The notes: generated by a model not told the origin, from the sequence alone. Numbered from the stretch's first letter, positions 1-9,367 are shown. The stretch: 64,000 bases of DNA from Geodermatophilus siccatus (GCF_900103785.1 NZ_FNHE01000009.1:204673-268672), one strand, 5' to 3'. A program made the numbers and translations.

Positions 1-1
1 G

Positions 2-166
2 GCGCGTGAGCACGTCCTGCACGAGACGCCGCTGGTCCCCGAGGACGTCGACGACACCGACGACGACCCGCGCACCACCGACGAGCCGAGGAACCGCGGC
101 GACGAGGGCGAGACCGGCGACGAGGTCAAGCCGCCGGCCGGGAGCACCGACTTCGGCACGCCCTGA
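2..166 (+). CDS. C-terminal end of an unknown protein with an acidic tail (partial)
   Basis: This open frame runs in from the left edge and ends at a TGA at 164-166, giving 54 residues. The tail is very rich in Asp, Glu, Thr and Pro (for example PEDVDDTDDD) and ends STDFGTP, which looks like a disordered acidic C-terminus rather than a folded domain. It is followed by a strong hairpin terminator that it shares with the convergent propeller gene, which supports it as a real gene end. No family can be assigned from the tail alone. Confidence 0.5.
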   Translation, partial: AREHVLHETPLVPEDVDDTDDDPRTTDEPRNRGDEGETGDEVKPPAGSTDFGTP

Positions 167-240
167 GGACCCCGTCCTCCTCGCCACTCGCCGGCTCGCG
201 GCGAGCCTCTCGACGGGGCCGCGGCGGGCCCGTGCAGGGG

Positions 241-278
241 CCCACCCGCAGCGGTTCCCCCTGGCCGCTGCGGGTGGG
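241..278. terminator. Bidirectional hairpin terminator
   Basis: A 14-bp perfect inverted repeat (left arm 241-254, right arm 265-278) surrounds a 10-nt loop. It lies between two convergent genes, so it can end both transcripts. There is no long T-run, as is usual in high-GC actinobacteria. Confidence 0.75.
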
Positions 279-289
279 GGTCCGGCGGG

Positions 290-1210
290 TCACGGCCGGG
301 CGTCCGGGAAGGAGTCGTTCGACTCGCCCGAGGTCAGGGGGCGCGGGTCCCTGCCGGCCCGGTCGACGATCCACGCGGTGTCCCGGGCCGTGCCGTCCAG
401 CGTCAGGCTCCAGTACAGGACCCGCCGGCCGTCCGGGGTCCACGTCGGGAACCACTCGTCGACGCCGTCCTCACCGGTCAGCTCCCGCACCTGCCCGCCG
501 TCCGCCCGCATCGTGTAGAGGTCGCGGTCCGCTCCGCCGCGGTTGCTGCTGAACACGATCGTCCGCCCGTCCGGGGAGTACTCGGGGGTGTCGTCGAACA
601 CGCCGTCCGCCGTCCGGGTCAGCCGGCGCAGGCCCGAGCCGTCGGTGCGCATCCGGTAGACCTCGGCGTTGTCGAAGCCCGCCAGGGTCGAGCCGAACGC
701 GATGTGCCGCCCGTCCGGGGACCACGAGGGGGAGTAGTCGGTGACGAAGGGGGTGGCGGTCAGCCGGGTCACCCCCGTGCCGTCGGCCGCCATCCGGTAG
801 ATGTCGCCCTCCGGGTCGTCCCGGTCCGACACGAACACGAGGGCGTCGCCGTCCGGGGACCAGTCGGGCGAGTGGTCCGCGGCCGGGCTGCCCGGGCCCG
901 CCGTGTTGTGCGTCAGCTGCCGGACGTCGGAGCCGTCGGCGTCCATCACGAAGACCTCCAGGTCGCCGTCCCGGCCGCTGACGAAGGCCAGCTCGCGGCC
1001 GTCGGGTGACCAGACGGCGTCGCCGTCGTCCACGTCGTCGTGCGTCAGCTGCACGACGCGTCCGTCCGCCCGGACCCGGTAGATCTCGGTGTCACCGTCG
1101 CGGTCGCTGGTGAACACGTACGGGAGCACCCGCCCGCCGGCCTGCGCGGGCACGGCCAGGAGGGGCACGACGCCGAGCGTCGACACGAGGAGGACGGCGG
1201 TGCGGCGCAT
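290..1210 (-). CDS. Secreted TolB-like (PD40) beta-propeller protein
   Basis: 306 residues. An N-terminal signal peptide (residues 1-24, hydrophobic core then AQA) predicts export. The rest consists of five or more PD40/TolB-type blades, each with the signature (W/Y)(S/T)PDG followed by a hydrophobic strand: WSPDGRELAF, WSPDGDALVF, WSPDGRHIAF, YSPDGRTIVF, WTPDGRRVLY. Blades also carry the DG..R.LT linker. Such propellers bind peptides, proteins or glycans; in Pal-Tol systems they are periplasmic, but here the protein is free-standing in a monoderm, so its partner is unknown. No Tol/Pal genes are nearby. The fold assignment is firm, the role is not. Confidence 0.85.
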   Translation of the reverse strand: MRRTAVLLVSTLGVVPLLAVPAQAGGRVLPYVFTSDRDGDTEIYRVRADGRVVQLTHDDVDDGDAVWSPDGRELAFVSGRDGDLEVFVMDADGSDVRQLTHNTAGPGSPAADHSPDWSPDGDALVFVSDRDDPEGDIYRMAADGTGVTRLTATPFVTDYSPSWSPDGRHIAFGSTLAGFDNAEVYRMRTDGSGLRRLTRTADGVFDDTPEYSPDGRTIVFSSNRGGADRDLYTMRADGGQVRELTGEDGVDEWFPTWTPDGRRVLYWSLTLDGTARDTAWIVDRAGRDPRPLTSGESNDSFPDARP

Positions 1211-1456
1211 CGAGGACCACCTGCTCCGATCCGGTCGGCGTCCGCTCGGCGTCGAGGGGACGGTCCGGACGGTGCGCCGTCCGGATGGGGACGAGCGTGG
1301 CGGATCTCCGCCGCGGCCGGATCGGGGTCAGCCCTGGTCCCGCTCCGGGGTTCCCCCCGGGCCTTGTCGGGGGACCGCCGTCCTCCCCACACTGGTAGCG
1401 GGACGCACTCGGTGGCGCACCCCAGGTGATGAGCCCTGGTGCATGGGGGGACGACG

Positions 1457-2329
1457 ATGTCGCAGCGCCTGTTCGAAGCGTCCCCGGTGTCGCGCCTGGG
1501 CCGGTGTCGTGCGTTCGTCGAGAGCCTCGACGAGGTCGAGGACCTCGCCGGTGTCCGGGACGTCCTGCTCCCGGGACTGGCCGGTCTGCTCGCCGCCCAC
1601 CTGGCCGTCTACCACGAGGTCGACCGCCGGGCCGGTCGGGAGCTGGCGCTCGGCTGGCCGGCCGAGGTCTACCGCGCCGAGTTCCTGGGCGGCTACCCCT
1701 CGGTCATGGCGCAGCACCCGATCGTCGCCTACACCATGGCCCTGCCGGCCGTGGGCGAGCCGCTGCGCACCTCGGACCTGGTCAGCCGGCGGCAGTGGCA
1801 GGCCAACCCCGTCTACCGCGAGGCGTACCACCGGCTGGAGGTGGACGACCAGATCGCCTTCGGTGCCACCGACGACGGGTCCGCGTTCACCGGGATCAGC
1901 CTCGGTCGCTCCGGTCGGGCCTTCACCGACTGGGAGCGGGACCTCGTCGGGCTCCTGTCGCCCCAGGTCGGCCGGGCACTGCGGCGGGCCCGCCGGTCCG
2001 GGGTCGCGGTCCCGGCGCTGCAGGTCGCGCCGCTCGTCGTCCCGACGGTCATGGGCGGGGGAGGGAGGCACCGTGCGTCGCCGACCCTGGCCCTGCCGTC
2101 CCCCCGTCCCGCCACGGCGGAGGGGGACCCGCTGACCGCGCGCGAGCGGGAGGTGCTGCGCCTCGTCGCCGAGGGCCGGTCGAACGCGCGCATCGGCCGC
2201 GAGCTGCACCTCAGCCCGAAGACCGTCGAGACCCACGTCGCCGCGGTCTTCGCGAAGCTCGGCCTGGCCCCCCACCCGGACGACAACCGCCGGGTGCTCG
2301 CGGCGCTGGCCTGGCTGCGGGCGGGCTGA
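1457..2329 (+). CDS. LuxR-family transcriptional regulator
   Basis: 290 residues from the ATG at 1457, chosen over the GTG at 1439 because a G-rich ribosome site (1445-1450) sits at the right distance from it. The last ~65 residues are a LuxR/GerE helix-turn-helix: LTAREREVLRLVAEGRSN followed by LHLSPKTVETHVAAVFAKLG. The N-terminal ~200 residues have no phospho-receiver motif and resemble the GAF-like or unassigned sensor halves of orphan actinobacterial LuxR proteins. It converges on hyuB with only 5 nt between stop codons. It could regulate the neighbouring hydantoinase operon, but nothing in the sequence shows this. Confidence 0.85.
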   Translation: MSQRLFEASPVSRLGRCRAFVESLDEVEDLAGVRDVLLPGLAGLLAAHLAVYHEVDRRAGRELALGWPAEVYRAEFLGGYPSVMAQHPIVAYTMALPAVGEPLRTSDLVSRRQWQANPVYREAYHRLEVDDQIAFGATDDGSAFTGISLGRSGRAFTDWERDLVGLLSPQVGRALRRARRSGVAVPALQVAPLVVPTVMGGGGRHRASPTLALPSPRPATAEGDPLTAREREVLRLVAEGRSNARIGRELHLSPKTVETHVAAVFAKLGLAPHPDDNRRVLAALAWLRAG

Positions 2330-2334
2330 GGCGG

Positions 2335-4197
2335 CTACAGCAGGTCGAACTCGTTGAACGCCGCCCCGCCGGACAACCGCGCGTAGCCGGGCCCGCGGTC
2401 GAAGAACGGCTCCTCGCCGGTGCGGGCGGCCCGGATCTCCGTCCGCAGGGCCGCGGTGGCCGCCTCGTCGGCGGTGCCGTCGTCCCGCACCACCACGCCG
2501 TAGTCCGCCCGCGCGCCGGCGACGCTCACCTTGCGCCAGGCGATGTCGCGCAGCACCTCGTCGACCGGCCGGTCCAGCGGGTCGCCCCACCCACCGCCCC
2601 CCGTCGTCCGGATGCGGACGACCGTGCCGGCGGCCAGCGGCTCGGCGTCGGCCAGCGCGTCGACGTCGTGCTCGTCGGGGCCGCCCGGGTCCACGGTGAT
2701 CTGGAACGGCCGCCCGGCGCGACCGCCGGCGACGCCCCAGCAGGACAGGATCGAGCGGTCGGCGATCGACATGAAGTGCGCGTCGCGCAGCACCCGGATG
2801 TGCTTCTCGTAGCCGCAGCCGCCGCGGTGGCGGCCGGGGCCGCCGGAGTCCAGGGCCAGCCCCAGCCGCTCCACCCGCAGCGGGAAGCGGCTCTCGGTGA
2901 ACTCGGTCGGCAGGTTCCGCGAGTCCGGGACGACGTGGATGGTGTCCTCGCCGTCGGCGTAGTACCGCCCGCCCGAGCCGCCGCCGAGCACCTCGCGCAT
3001 CAGGTAGGGCTGGCCGTCGGCGTCGGTGCCGTACACGCCGGTGTAGCGGATGGTCTCCTGGTCGGCGGGCATCCGGCCGCCGGTCGCCTTGGCCAGCACC
3101 CCGGCCAGGACGCCGAGCAGCCGCAGGATGACGAACGTCCGCGCGTTGGTCGGCGCCGGGAACACCGGGGTGAGCAGCGTGCCCTTCTCGGGGAAGCGCA
3201 TCTCGATCAGCGGGACGACGCCCTCGTTGACGTCGAGCTCGGCCATCCGCTCCGGCGTCTCGGCGAGGTTGCGCAGGATCGGCGCCAGCCACTTCTTGAG
3301 GAAGTTGCCGTCGGCGTGATCGCCGCAGTGGTTGATCGGCCCCTTGGCCTGCGGCCCGGTGCCGGTGAAGTCGATGACCAGCGGGACGTCGGCGGCACTG
3401 TCCATGGTGAGCGTGATCCGCTGCCGGTGCAGCTTGGGTGGCTCCACGCCGTCGTGCTCGGCGTAGTCCTCCCAGACGTAGGTGCCGTCGGGGATCTGCG
3501 AGAGCACCTCGCGCCGGTAGACCTCCGTCGAGTTGGCCAGGATCGCGTCGAAGCAGGCCTCGACGGCGGGCACCCCGTACCGCTCGAACAGCTCGCCCAG
3601 CCGCCGCGCGCCGGCCAGGCAGGCCGAGCACTCGGCGTCGAGGTCGGCGGCCAGCGAGTCGGGCATCCGCGAGTTGCGGGTCATGATCGTCATCGCGGCC
3701 TCGTTGCGGACGCCGCGGTCCCACAGCTTGATCGGCGGGACCATCAGCCCCTCCTCGTACACCGAGGTCGCCGCCGAGGGCATCGAGCCGGGTACGGCGC
3801 CGCCGATGTCGTCGTGGTGGCCGAACGCCTGGACGAAGGCGACGACCTGCGCCTCCGGACCCGCAGGGCCGTCCACCTCGGCGAACACCGGCACGGTGAC
3901 GCACAGGTCGGGCAGGTGCCCGATCCCGCCCTCGGAGAGGTAGACGTCGTTGTGGAAGTAGACGTCGCCGACGTTCATCGTCTCGATCGGGTGGTCGCGC
4001 ACCACCGGGTGCACCAGGGCGGAGTACGAGCGGCCGGTCAGCTTGCGCAGCTCCCGGTCGTGGATGCCGGCGCGGAAGTCGTGCGCGTCGCGGATCATCG
4101 GCGACCGCGACGTCCGCCCGATCGAGGTCTCCACCTCGCGCTCGATCGCGGCCAGCGTGCCCGCGACGATCTCCACGAGCACCGGGTCCGCGGTCAT
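2335..4197 (-). CDS. hyuB: Hydantoinase B/oxoprolinase family subunit
   Basis: 620 residues, the normal length for the HyuB half of N-methylhydantoinase/oxoprolinase enzymes. The start ATG at 4197 overlaps the stop of hyuA (ATGA, 4194-4197), so the two subunits are translationally coupled. Family features include RSPMIRDAHDFRAGIHD near the N-terminus, NDVYLSEGGIGHLPD, FGHHDDIGGAVPGSMP and the Gly-rich GGGSGG stretch. Together with HyuA it should open an amide ring (hydantoin-, oxoproline- or lactam-like substrate) at the expense of ATP. The substrate cannot be read from sequence. The operon carries the same upstream element as the pyrimidine-type genes at 42-58 kb, which suggests an N-heterocycle or carbamoyl compound. 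Confidence 0.9.
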   Translation of the reverse strand: MTADPVLVEIVAGTLAAIEREVETSIGRTSRSPMIRDAHDFRAGIHDRELRKLTGRSYSALVHPVVRDHPIETMNVGDVYFHNDVYLSEGGIGHLPDLCVTVPVFAEVDGPAGPEAQVVAFVQAFGHHDDIGGAVPGSMPSAATSVYEEGLMVPPIKLWDRGVRNEAAMTIMTRNSRMPDSLAADLDAECSACLAGARRLGELFERYGVPAVEACFDAILANSTEVYRREVLSQIPDGTYVWEDYAEHDGVEPPKLHRQRITLTMDSAADVPLVIDFTGTGPQAKGPINHCGDHADGNFLKKWLAPILRNLAETPERMAELDVNEGVVPLIEMRFPEKGTLLTPVFPAPTNARTFVILRLLGVLAGVLAKATGGRMPADQETIRYTGVYGTDADGQPYLMREVLGGGSGGRYYADGEDTIHVVPDSRNLPTEFTESRFPLRVERLGLALDSGGPGRHRGGCGYEKHIRVLRDAHFMSIADRSILSCWGVAGGRAGRPFQITVDPGGPDEHDVDALADAEPLAAGTVVRIRTTGGGGWGDPLDRPVDEVLRDIAWRKVSVAGARADYGVVVRDDGTADEAATAALRTEIRAARTGEEPFFDRGPGYARLSGGAAFNEFDLL

Positions 4198-6269
4198 CGG
4201 GCGTTCCTCTCGATCAGCAGGTTGCCGTGGGTGTCCACGGTCGCGCGGAAGCCGGGGTGCACCGGGACGGTCGAGCCGAACTCCTCGATCACCGCCGGAC
4301 CGGGGACGACGTCGCCGGGGGCCAGCTCCGGCCGGTCGTACGTCGGCGTCTCCACCCAGTCGTCGTCGAAGAAGACCGGCCGGGAGCCCGTGACGGCCCG
4401 GTCCGGCCCGGACCCGTCGGCCGGTGCCAGCTCGACGAGGTCGGGACGGCGGATCGGCCCGATGCCGCTCACCCGCAGGTTCACCCACTCGACGGCCTGC
4501 CGGGGGTCCTCGGCGAAGTCGTAGCCGTAGAGCTGGCGGTGCGCGGCGTGGAAGGCCTGCGCGACGGCCTCGGCAGCCGCGGCGCCCAGCTCGCCGTCCG
4601 CCACGGGGACGCGCACCTCGAACGCCTGGCCCACGTAGCGCAGGTCGGCGCTGCGCTGGATCCGCTGCCGGTCGCGGGGGAAGCCCTCGCCGTCCAGGGC
4701 CTCCCGTGCCCGGGCCTCCAGCTCGCCGAAGACCGTGCGCACGCGGTCGAGGTCGAGGTCGGCGTGCCGGCTGATCGTCGTCTGCACGTGGTCGTTGCGG
4801 ACGTCGACGGTGAGCAGGCCGAACGCGCTGAGGTTGCCGGGGTCCGGCGGCACGAGGGTGCGGGGCAGACCGAGGACGTCCATCAGCCGGCAGGCCAGCA
4901 GCGAGCCGGAGCCGCCGAAGGTGGTGAGCGTGAAGTCGCGGACGTCGAGGCCCCTGGCGACCGTGACCTGGCGCAGCGCGTTGGCCTGGTTCCACGCGGA
5001 GATCTCGAGGATGCCGGTGGCGGTGCGCTCGAGGTCCAGGCCCAGCGTGCTCCCGAGTCGCCGCAGCCCCTCGCGCGCGGCCTCGGCCGACAGCGGGATC
5101 TCCCCGCCCAGCAGGTGCGGCGGGATCCGGCCGAGCACCACGTGCGCGTCGGTGACGGTCGGCTCCGACCCGCCGTCCGGGTAGCAGATCGGTCCCGGGT
5201 CGGCGCCGGCCGAGCGGGGCCCGACCTTGAGCGTGCCCTCCGGCGACAGCCAGGCGATCGAGCCGCCGCCGGCGCCGACGGTGACGACGTCGATCATCGG
5301 GATCTTCGACGGGTAGGCGCCGACCGAGCCCTCGGTGGTCAGCGTCGGCTCGCCGCCCACCACGACCGCGACGTCGGTGGAGGTGCCGCCGCCGTCGCAG
5401 GTGAGCACCCGGTCGAAGCCGGCCGCGCCCGCGACCAGGGCCGCGCCGAGGGCGCCGGCGGCCGGCCCGGAGAGCATCGTGGTGATCGGCTGGTGCACGA
5501 CCTCCTCGGCCGACAGCACGCCGCCGTTGCTCTTCATCACGTAGAACGGCACGCCCGGGGCGATGCCGTCCAGGCGCTCGCGGATCGCCGTCACGTACGC
5601 ACCCACCCGCGGCTTCACCGCGGCGTCGACCAGCGTGGTCACCGAGCGCTCGTACTCGCGGTACTCGCGCAGCACCTCGGAGCTGATGCTCACCACCGCG
5701 TCGGGGTGCTCCTCGCGGAGGACCTCCAGGACGCGGCGCTCGTGGGCGTCGTTCGCGTAGGAGTGCAGCAGGCAGACGCCGATGGTCGCCACCCCGGCGT
5801 CGCGGAGGGACCGGGCGGCGGCGCGGGCGTCGCCCTCGTCGAGGGGGCGCACCTCGTGGCCGCGGGAGTCGAGCCGGCCGCGCACGGTGCGGACCAGGTC
5901 GGCGGGGACGATCCGCGGCGGCTTCACCCAGAAGTAGCTGTTGCCGTAGCCGTCGGGCACCGACTGCCGCGCGATCTCCAGCACCGACTCGTAGCCCTCG
6001 GTGGTGATGAAGCCGATCCGGTCCAGCCTGCCCTCGAGCAGCTGGTTGGTCGCGACCGTCGTCCCGTGGCTGACCGCGGTGATCGCGCCACCGTCCAGCC
6101 CCAGCAGGTCGAGCACCTTGCGGACGCCGGTGAGGAAGCCCTCCGCCGGATCGGCCGGGGTGGACGGCGTCTTGGTGGTCGTCGTCCGGCCGGTCGCCTC
6201 GTCCACCGCGACGACGTCGGTGAAGGTCCCGCCGGTGTCGATGCCGATGCGGACGCGGCGCGGCTCCAT
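4194..6269 (-). CDS. hyuA: Hydantoinase A/oxoprolinase family ATP-dependent subunit
   Basis: 691 residues from the ATG at 6269. The N-terminus IGIDTGGTFTDVVAVD is the ASKHA-type phosphate-binding loop of the HyuA family. Further signatures are VSHGTTVATNQLLEG, the LSGPAAGALGA segment and DGGGTSTDV, followed by GAGGGSIAW. It supplies ATP-dependent activation of the substrate for ring opening with HyuB. The frame extends upstream beyond the ATG, but the translation there is low-complexity and runs into the low-GC patch, so the ATG is preferred. A TTAGnnnTGARRTACYT element lies only 12-28 nt upstream of this start, implying either a leaderless or short-leader transcript or a repressor site over the promoter. 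Confidence 0.9.
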   Translation of the reverse strand: MEPRRVRIGIDTGGTFTDVVAVDEATGRTTTTKTPSTPADPAEGFLTGVRKVLDLLGLDGGAITAVSHGTTVATNQLLEGRLDRIGFITTEGYESVLEIARQSVPDGYGNSYFWVKPPRIVPADLVRTVRGRLDSRGHEVRPLDEGDARAAARSLRDAGVATIGVCLLHSYANDAHERRVLEVLREEHPDAVVSISSEVLREYREYERSVTTLVDAAVKPRVGAYVTAIRERLDGIAPGVPFYVMKSNGGVLSAEEVVHQPITTMLSGPAAGALGAALVAGAAGFDRVLTCDGGGTSTDVAVVVGGEPTLTTEGSVGAYPSKIPMIDVVTVGAGGGSIAWLSPEGTLKVGPRSAGADPGPICYPDGGSEPTVTDAHVVLGRIPPHLLGGEIPLSAEAAREGLRRLGSTLGLDLERTATGILEISAWNQANALRQVTVARGLDVRDFTLTTFGGSGSLLACRLMDVLGLPRTLVPPDPGNLSAFGLLTVDVRNDHVQTTISRHADLDLDRVRTVFGELEARAREALDGEGFPRDRQRIQRSADLRYVGQAFEVRVPVADGELGAAAAEAVAQAFHAAHRQLYGYDFAEDPRQAVEWVNLRVSGIGPIRRPDLVELAPADGSGPDRAVTGSRPVFFDDDWVETPTYDRPELAPGDVVPGPAVIEEFGSTVPVHPGFRATVDTHGNLLIERNAR

Positions 6270-6280
6270 GCGCCGATACC

Positions 6281-6297
6281 TTAGGGCTGAGATACCT
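6281..6297 (+). promoter_or_regulatory. Candidate operator, copy A of a shared N-heterocycle regulon element
   Basis: The + strand reads TTAGGGCTGAGATACCT immediately upstream of hyuA. Three relatives of this 16-17 bp string occur at 48638-48653 (minus), 48674-48690 and 58587-58602, each upstream of pyrimidine-type catabolic operons. The common pattern is TTAGnnnTGARRTACYT. Relative to hyuA it reads AGGTATCTCAGCCCTAA. The binding protein is not identifiable here. Confidence 0.6.
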
Positions 6298-6556
6298 CGG
6301 CGGGAAGCACCAGACGACGGCGATCGCTCGGGTTGTGCTCGACGTGGGATCTGGTCACCCCGATGACCCGCGGTGCGAACCCGTGTCTTCCGGCCTGGAT
6401 CGGACGTCCTGTTGACGGCGGTGAGTTCGACGTCAGGCGCTGAACTGGGGTGGACGTGGTTCCTCAAGCTAACTCTGTGAGCTGCCGACTCAAGGAGTGT
6501 TCGAAGCGTTCGACGACTGTATTCCAGACATCCCAGAGCATTGAGGAGGAGGCCTG

Positions 6557-6997
6557 GTGGCCAGGCTCAGCACTCGGCAATTGAAGGACTTGAACCCGGA
6601 TGAGATCAGACGCTGTCGCCCCACGGGCGAGGCTGGTGTCGCCAAGCTTCCCCGCGGTCGATGGCACTGGGATGAGATTCAGCTGCCTCCACTCGTGGCC
6701 ACTGCACTACCTCCGACAGTGAAACCACAAGCCGACTTCCTGGCCAAGGCATGGAAGGCTGAATCCGAACGGGAGCGGCTGTCGCTCACCGTCGCCAGCT
6801 TTGCGGTGGCCGTCTTCGCTCTCATCGGTACGCTGCTCGGAGTGAATGGCGATGGGCAATTGCCGATATGGGCTCTTGCGGTGGCCGGATGCCTGCTTGG
6901 TGCGGTAGCCGTGATTGCCGTTGTGCTCCTCTTCTCAGTTCGTAAGGTGCGGGCCTTGAGCGAGGCCGCAGCGTACTTGGAAGCGGTCATCAAGTAA
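6557..6997 (+). CDS. Small two-helix membrane protein of unknown function
   Basis: 146 residues with a GTG start at 6557, preceded by GAGGAGG at 6543-6549. A soluble N-terminus (about 70 residues, with a K/R/E-rich segment around 62-75) is followed by two membrane segments: about residues 78-97 (LTVASFAVAVFALIGTLLG) and 102-127. The C-terminal tail RKVRALSEAAAYLEAVIK is cytosolic and helical. Codon use and GC are clearly lower than in flanking genes, so it may be acquired. No family was recognised. It is the only credible gene in the 6.3-7.6 kb patch. Confidence 0.6.
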   Translation: MARLSTRQLKDLNPDEIRRCRPTGEAGVAKLPRGRWHWDEIQLPPLVATALPPTVKPQADFLAKAWKAESERERLSLTVASFAVAVFALIGTLLGVNGDGQLPIWALAVAGCLLGAVAVIAVVLLFSVRKVRALSEAAAYLEAVIK

Positions 6998-7635
6998 CGC
7001 TGGCCCGTGAGATCGAACTGACACAGGCACAGCTGCCTAAATTCGCGTTCAGGGAGACTGTGGACTGGTGATCTGCCGCGCAGAGCCGCTGGGCACTTCC
7101 CCGATGCGCGGATCGCGGATCCGATGCCTGAGCATGCTGGTCATCACAGGCGTGCCGACATCGTGCTTCCTGGCATCGGGACAGCAGTGGAGTTGACGTT
7201 GGTCGGGGAGGTGAACTGAAGGGCATCGCATGGTCGACTCGAGGAAGAGTTCATCGGCATGCCCTCGTGGCCGACTTCCACGGGCGTCGGACAGGCACCT
7301 TCACGCCATACCGCGTGGACGTCCACGTCGCTCTCTGACGTTCCGAGGGTGATACCCGACATCGATGGTCGAGTGCGCTCCCGATGCGGCCGGCGGTGAG
7401 CGCAGGGTCCTTCGACGTCACGCGGCAGAGGTCCTCCCGCCTCTGGGTGACGTCGGATACGGCTGTCTGCGACATGCCCTCGGCTCCCGCCACGCCAGGA
7501 CGGTCCCCATCGCCGACCTCACGCGGGACACCGGGTAGGGGTGCCGGGGCGCGGTCATGCGGCACCCTGCCAGTCGGGGCGGCCGGCCGACGGGCACGCG
7601 GGCCGATCGGGGAGCGTGTGGCGCCGGGGCGGCCG
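6998..7635. other. Low-GC intergenic stretch with no supportable gene
   Basis: About 640 bases without a credible gene. The first ~380 bases are lower in GC than the rest of the window, and GC rises to normal after about 7380. Short frames exist on both strands (for example one ending at 7338 on the + strand), but none has a ribosome site, a recognisable motif or consistent codon bias. No transposase remnant, tRNA or repeat was seen. It may be debris of acquired DNA continuous with the membrane-protein gene. Confidence 0.5.
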
Positions 7636-7833
7636 CTATCCCTCGGTCCCGCCGTCCAGGGAGCCGGTCGAGCGGCCGGCGTCCTCGACCGCGGCCCCGG
7701 CGGGGTTCGGGCGCTCGACGTCGTCCGCGCCGGGGCGCTCGGCACCGCCCGTGCCGGACTCGACGTCGCTGTCGTCGTCGAAGCCGCGCAGCGCGTCGTC
7801 GGGAGCCAGGAAGGCGTCGTCGGGACCGGTCAT
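7636..7833 (-). CDS. Small acidic protein downstream of a winged-helix gene
   Basis: 65 residues, strongly acidic and rich in Asp, Gly, Ala and Pro (MTGPDDAFLAPDDALRGFDD at the N-terminus), probably disordered. The ATG at 7833 has a GAGGAG site that overlaps the stop region of the winged-helix gene, implying translational coupling. Codon bias matches the genome, which supports a real gene. No family or function was recognised. Confidence 0.5.
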   Translation of the reverse strand: MTGPDDAFLAPDDALRGFDDDSDVESGTGGAERPGADDVERPNPAGAAVEDAGRSTGSLDGGTEG

Positions 7834-7842
7834 GGCCTCTCC

Positions 7843-8934
7843 TCAGTCGATGTGGACGTCCTTGAGCACTACCCCGCGGAAGGCGGCCAGCCGCTCGGCC
7901 GCCTCGGTGACCGCCTCCCGCGGCAGCGGCGCCCACAGCTCCACCGCCACGGTCAGCGTCGAGCCGGCCTTGCGCGGCCGCCAGGTGCCCGCGACCTCGC
8001 CGTCGGCCAGCACCGCGCCGGGCCGGCCGAGCACCGGCCACAGCGCCTTGGCCCGGCCCGGGTCGTCGACCAGCAGCGGCCGGTCGCGGGCCTGCAGGAA
8101 CGGGTCGAACGGGCCGAGCAGCAACACGCCGGCCGCGGGCGGGACGTCGTCGACCCGGTCGGCGTCCTCGGCGAGCAGCCAGCGCCGCTCGCCGTCCACC
8201 GTCACCTCGACGGCGTCCTCCGGCCAGCGGGCCTGCACGTCCTTGACGGGTGCGTCGAGGTAGCCGGCCACGAGCTTCGGCGTCGCCGGGCCGAGCAGCC
8301 GCAGGTGGCCGCGGACCACGTCCAGGTGCGGCGGCACGGTCTCGGCGGGGGCCAGGCCCGGCACCGGACGCAGCACCGGCGGCGAGGTGCCCGGCTCCAG
8401 CTCGAGCCCGGCGCGCAGCGCGGCCAGCCGGAACGGCATCTCGTGGACGTGCACGGCACCGCACGGCCGGCAGGACCGCTGGTAGGGCTCGGGCAGCAGC
8501 TCGTTGAGCCGGCCGGACACCTCGCCCTTGACCATCGGCGCCGTGACCAGCGACCGCATGGCCGCGGCCACGGTGTCCAGCGCCTCGAGGTTGCCGATCC
8601 CCGCGGCCTCGAGCGGCCTGGCGGCGTCGAAGATGCGCTTGCCCGCGTCGGCGTCGGAGAACGGCGCGGTGGCCGCGACGACCCCGGGCAGGTCGGCCCG
8701 CCGGTAGAGGTGCGGGGCGCCGCGGATGGTCCACGCGGTGGCCAGCTCGTCGCCGTCGAGCGCCGCGGTGTCCACGCCGCGCAGCGCCAGCGCCCACAGC
8801 CCGCCGTCCGGCCCGGTGTCCTGGACGCCGAGGTCGAGGACGGCGGTGCCGGCCAGGTCGCCGGCGGCGCGGCCGATCTGCTGGGCGTGCACCCGCAGGT
8901 CGAGCACCTGCCGGCGGCTCAGCGTGCCGGCCAC
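7843..8934 (-). CDS. Winged-helix DNA-binding protein of the AlkZ/YcaQ-like (HTH_42) family
   Basis: 363 residues. The N-terminal [17 protein letters not shown] and the later [16 protein letters not shown], with [20 protein letters not shown], are typical of HTH_42 proteins. Some members (AlkZ, YcaQ) are DNA glycosylases that unhook interstrand crosslinks or remove alkylated bases using a QxQ or QxD motif. The family also includes many actinobacterial proteins of unknown activity, and I did not find an unambiguous catalytic QxQ, so glycosylase function is only a possibility. It forms an operon with the DUF1707 gene (1-nt gap upstream) and the small acidic gene downstream. Confidence 0.8.
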   Translation of the reverse strand: MAGTLSRRQVLDLRVHAQQIGRAAGDLAGTAVLDLGVQDTGPDGGLWALALRGVDTAALDGDELATAWTIRGAPHLYRRADLPGVVAATAPFSDADAGKRIFDAARPLEAAGIGNLEALDTVAAAMRSLVTAPMVKGEVSGRLNELLPEPYQRSCRPCGAVHVHEMPFRLAALRAGLELEPGTSPPVLRPVPGLAPAETVPPHLDVVRGHLRLLGPATPKLVAGYLDAPVKDVQARWPEDAVEVTVDGERRWLLAEDADRVDDVPPAAGVLLLGPFDPFLQARDRPLLVDDPGRAKALWPVLGRPGAVLADGEVAGTWRPRKAGSTLTVAVELWAPLPREAVTEAAERLAAFRGVVLKDVHID

Positions 8935-8935
8935 G

Positions 8936-9367
8936 TCAGCGGCGCGGCCGGCCGATGCCGACGACGTAGAGGACGAGCAGGGCCGCGCCGGGGACCGACA
9001 GCCAGATCCACCACGGGTAGACGAACTGCCCGGTGGTGACCGAGACCAGCGTCCACACCGCGAGGTTCACCGCGGTGACGCTCGCCCAGATGATCGTCAG
9101 CACCCGCATCGCGGTGCCGGCGTCGTCGTCGGAGAACCGGCGGTCCAGCGGCGGCGGGGACGGCGGCTCGGGCGGCGGCTCGGGCAGGTCGCGGGTGACC
9201 CGGGACAGCTCGCCGCGGGTGCGGGCGGCCCAGACCGACTGCACGCGGGTGTCGAACTCGTGCAGGTCCAGCTGCCCGGCGGCGACGGCGCGGCGGAGCT
9301 TCTCCTGGACGGCGGCCCGCTCGGGGTCCGACACGCGCAGCTCGTCGGGGTGTACCGGCTCGATCAC
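8936..9367 (-). CDS. DUF1707 (SHOCT-like) membrane protein
   Basis: 143 residues. The N-terminus contains the DUF1707 signature: [20 protein letters not shown], then [25 protein letters not shown] and a V..DLP motif (residues 9-64). A Pro-rich linker ([12 protein letters not shown]) leads to two C-terminal membrane segments at about residues 88-108 and 118-138. In actinobacteria this domain is widespread at the N-terminus of small membrane proteins; its role is unknown. The stop codon is 1 nt from the start of the winged-helix gene, so both are co-transcribed. Confidence 0.85.
   Translation of the reverse strand: MIEPVHPDELRVSDPERAAVQEKLRRAVAAGQLDLHEFDTRVQSVWAARTRGELSRVTRDLPEPPPEPPSPPPLDRRFSDDDAGTAMRVLTIIWASVTAVNLAVWTLVSVTTGQFVYPWWIWLSVPGAALLVLYVVGIGRPRR

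Noticed and set aside
1328..4995. Long open frames of 850-1030 codons on both strands over the hyu genes
   Set aside because: They are GC-driven shadow frames with low-complexity Arg/Pro/Ala translations and no domain motifs.
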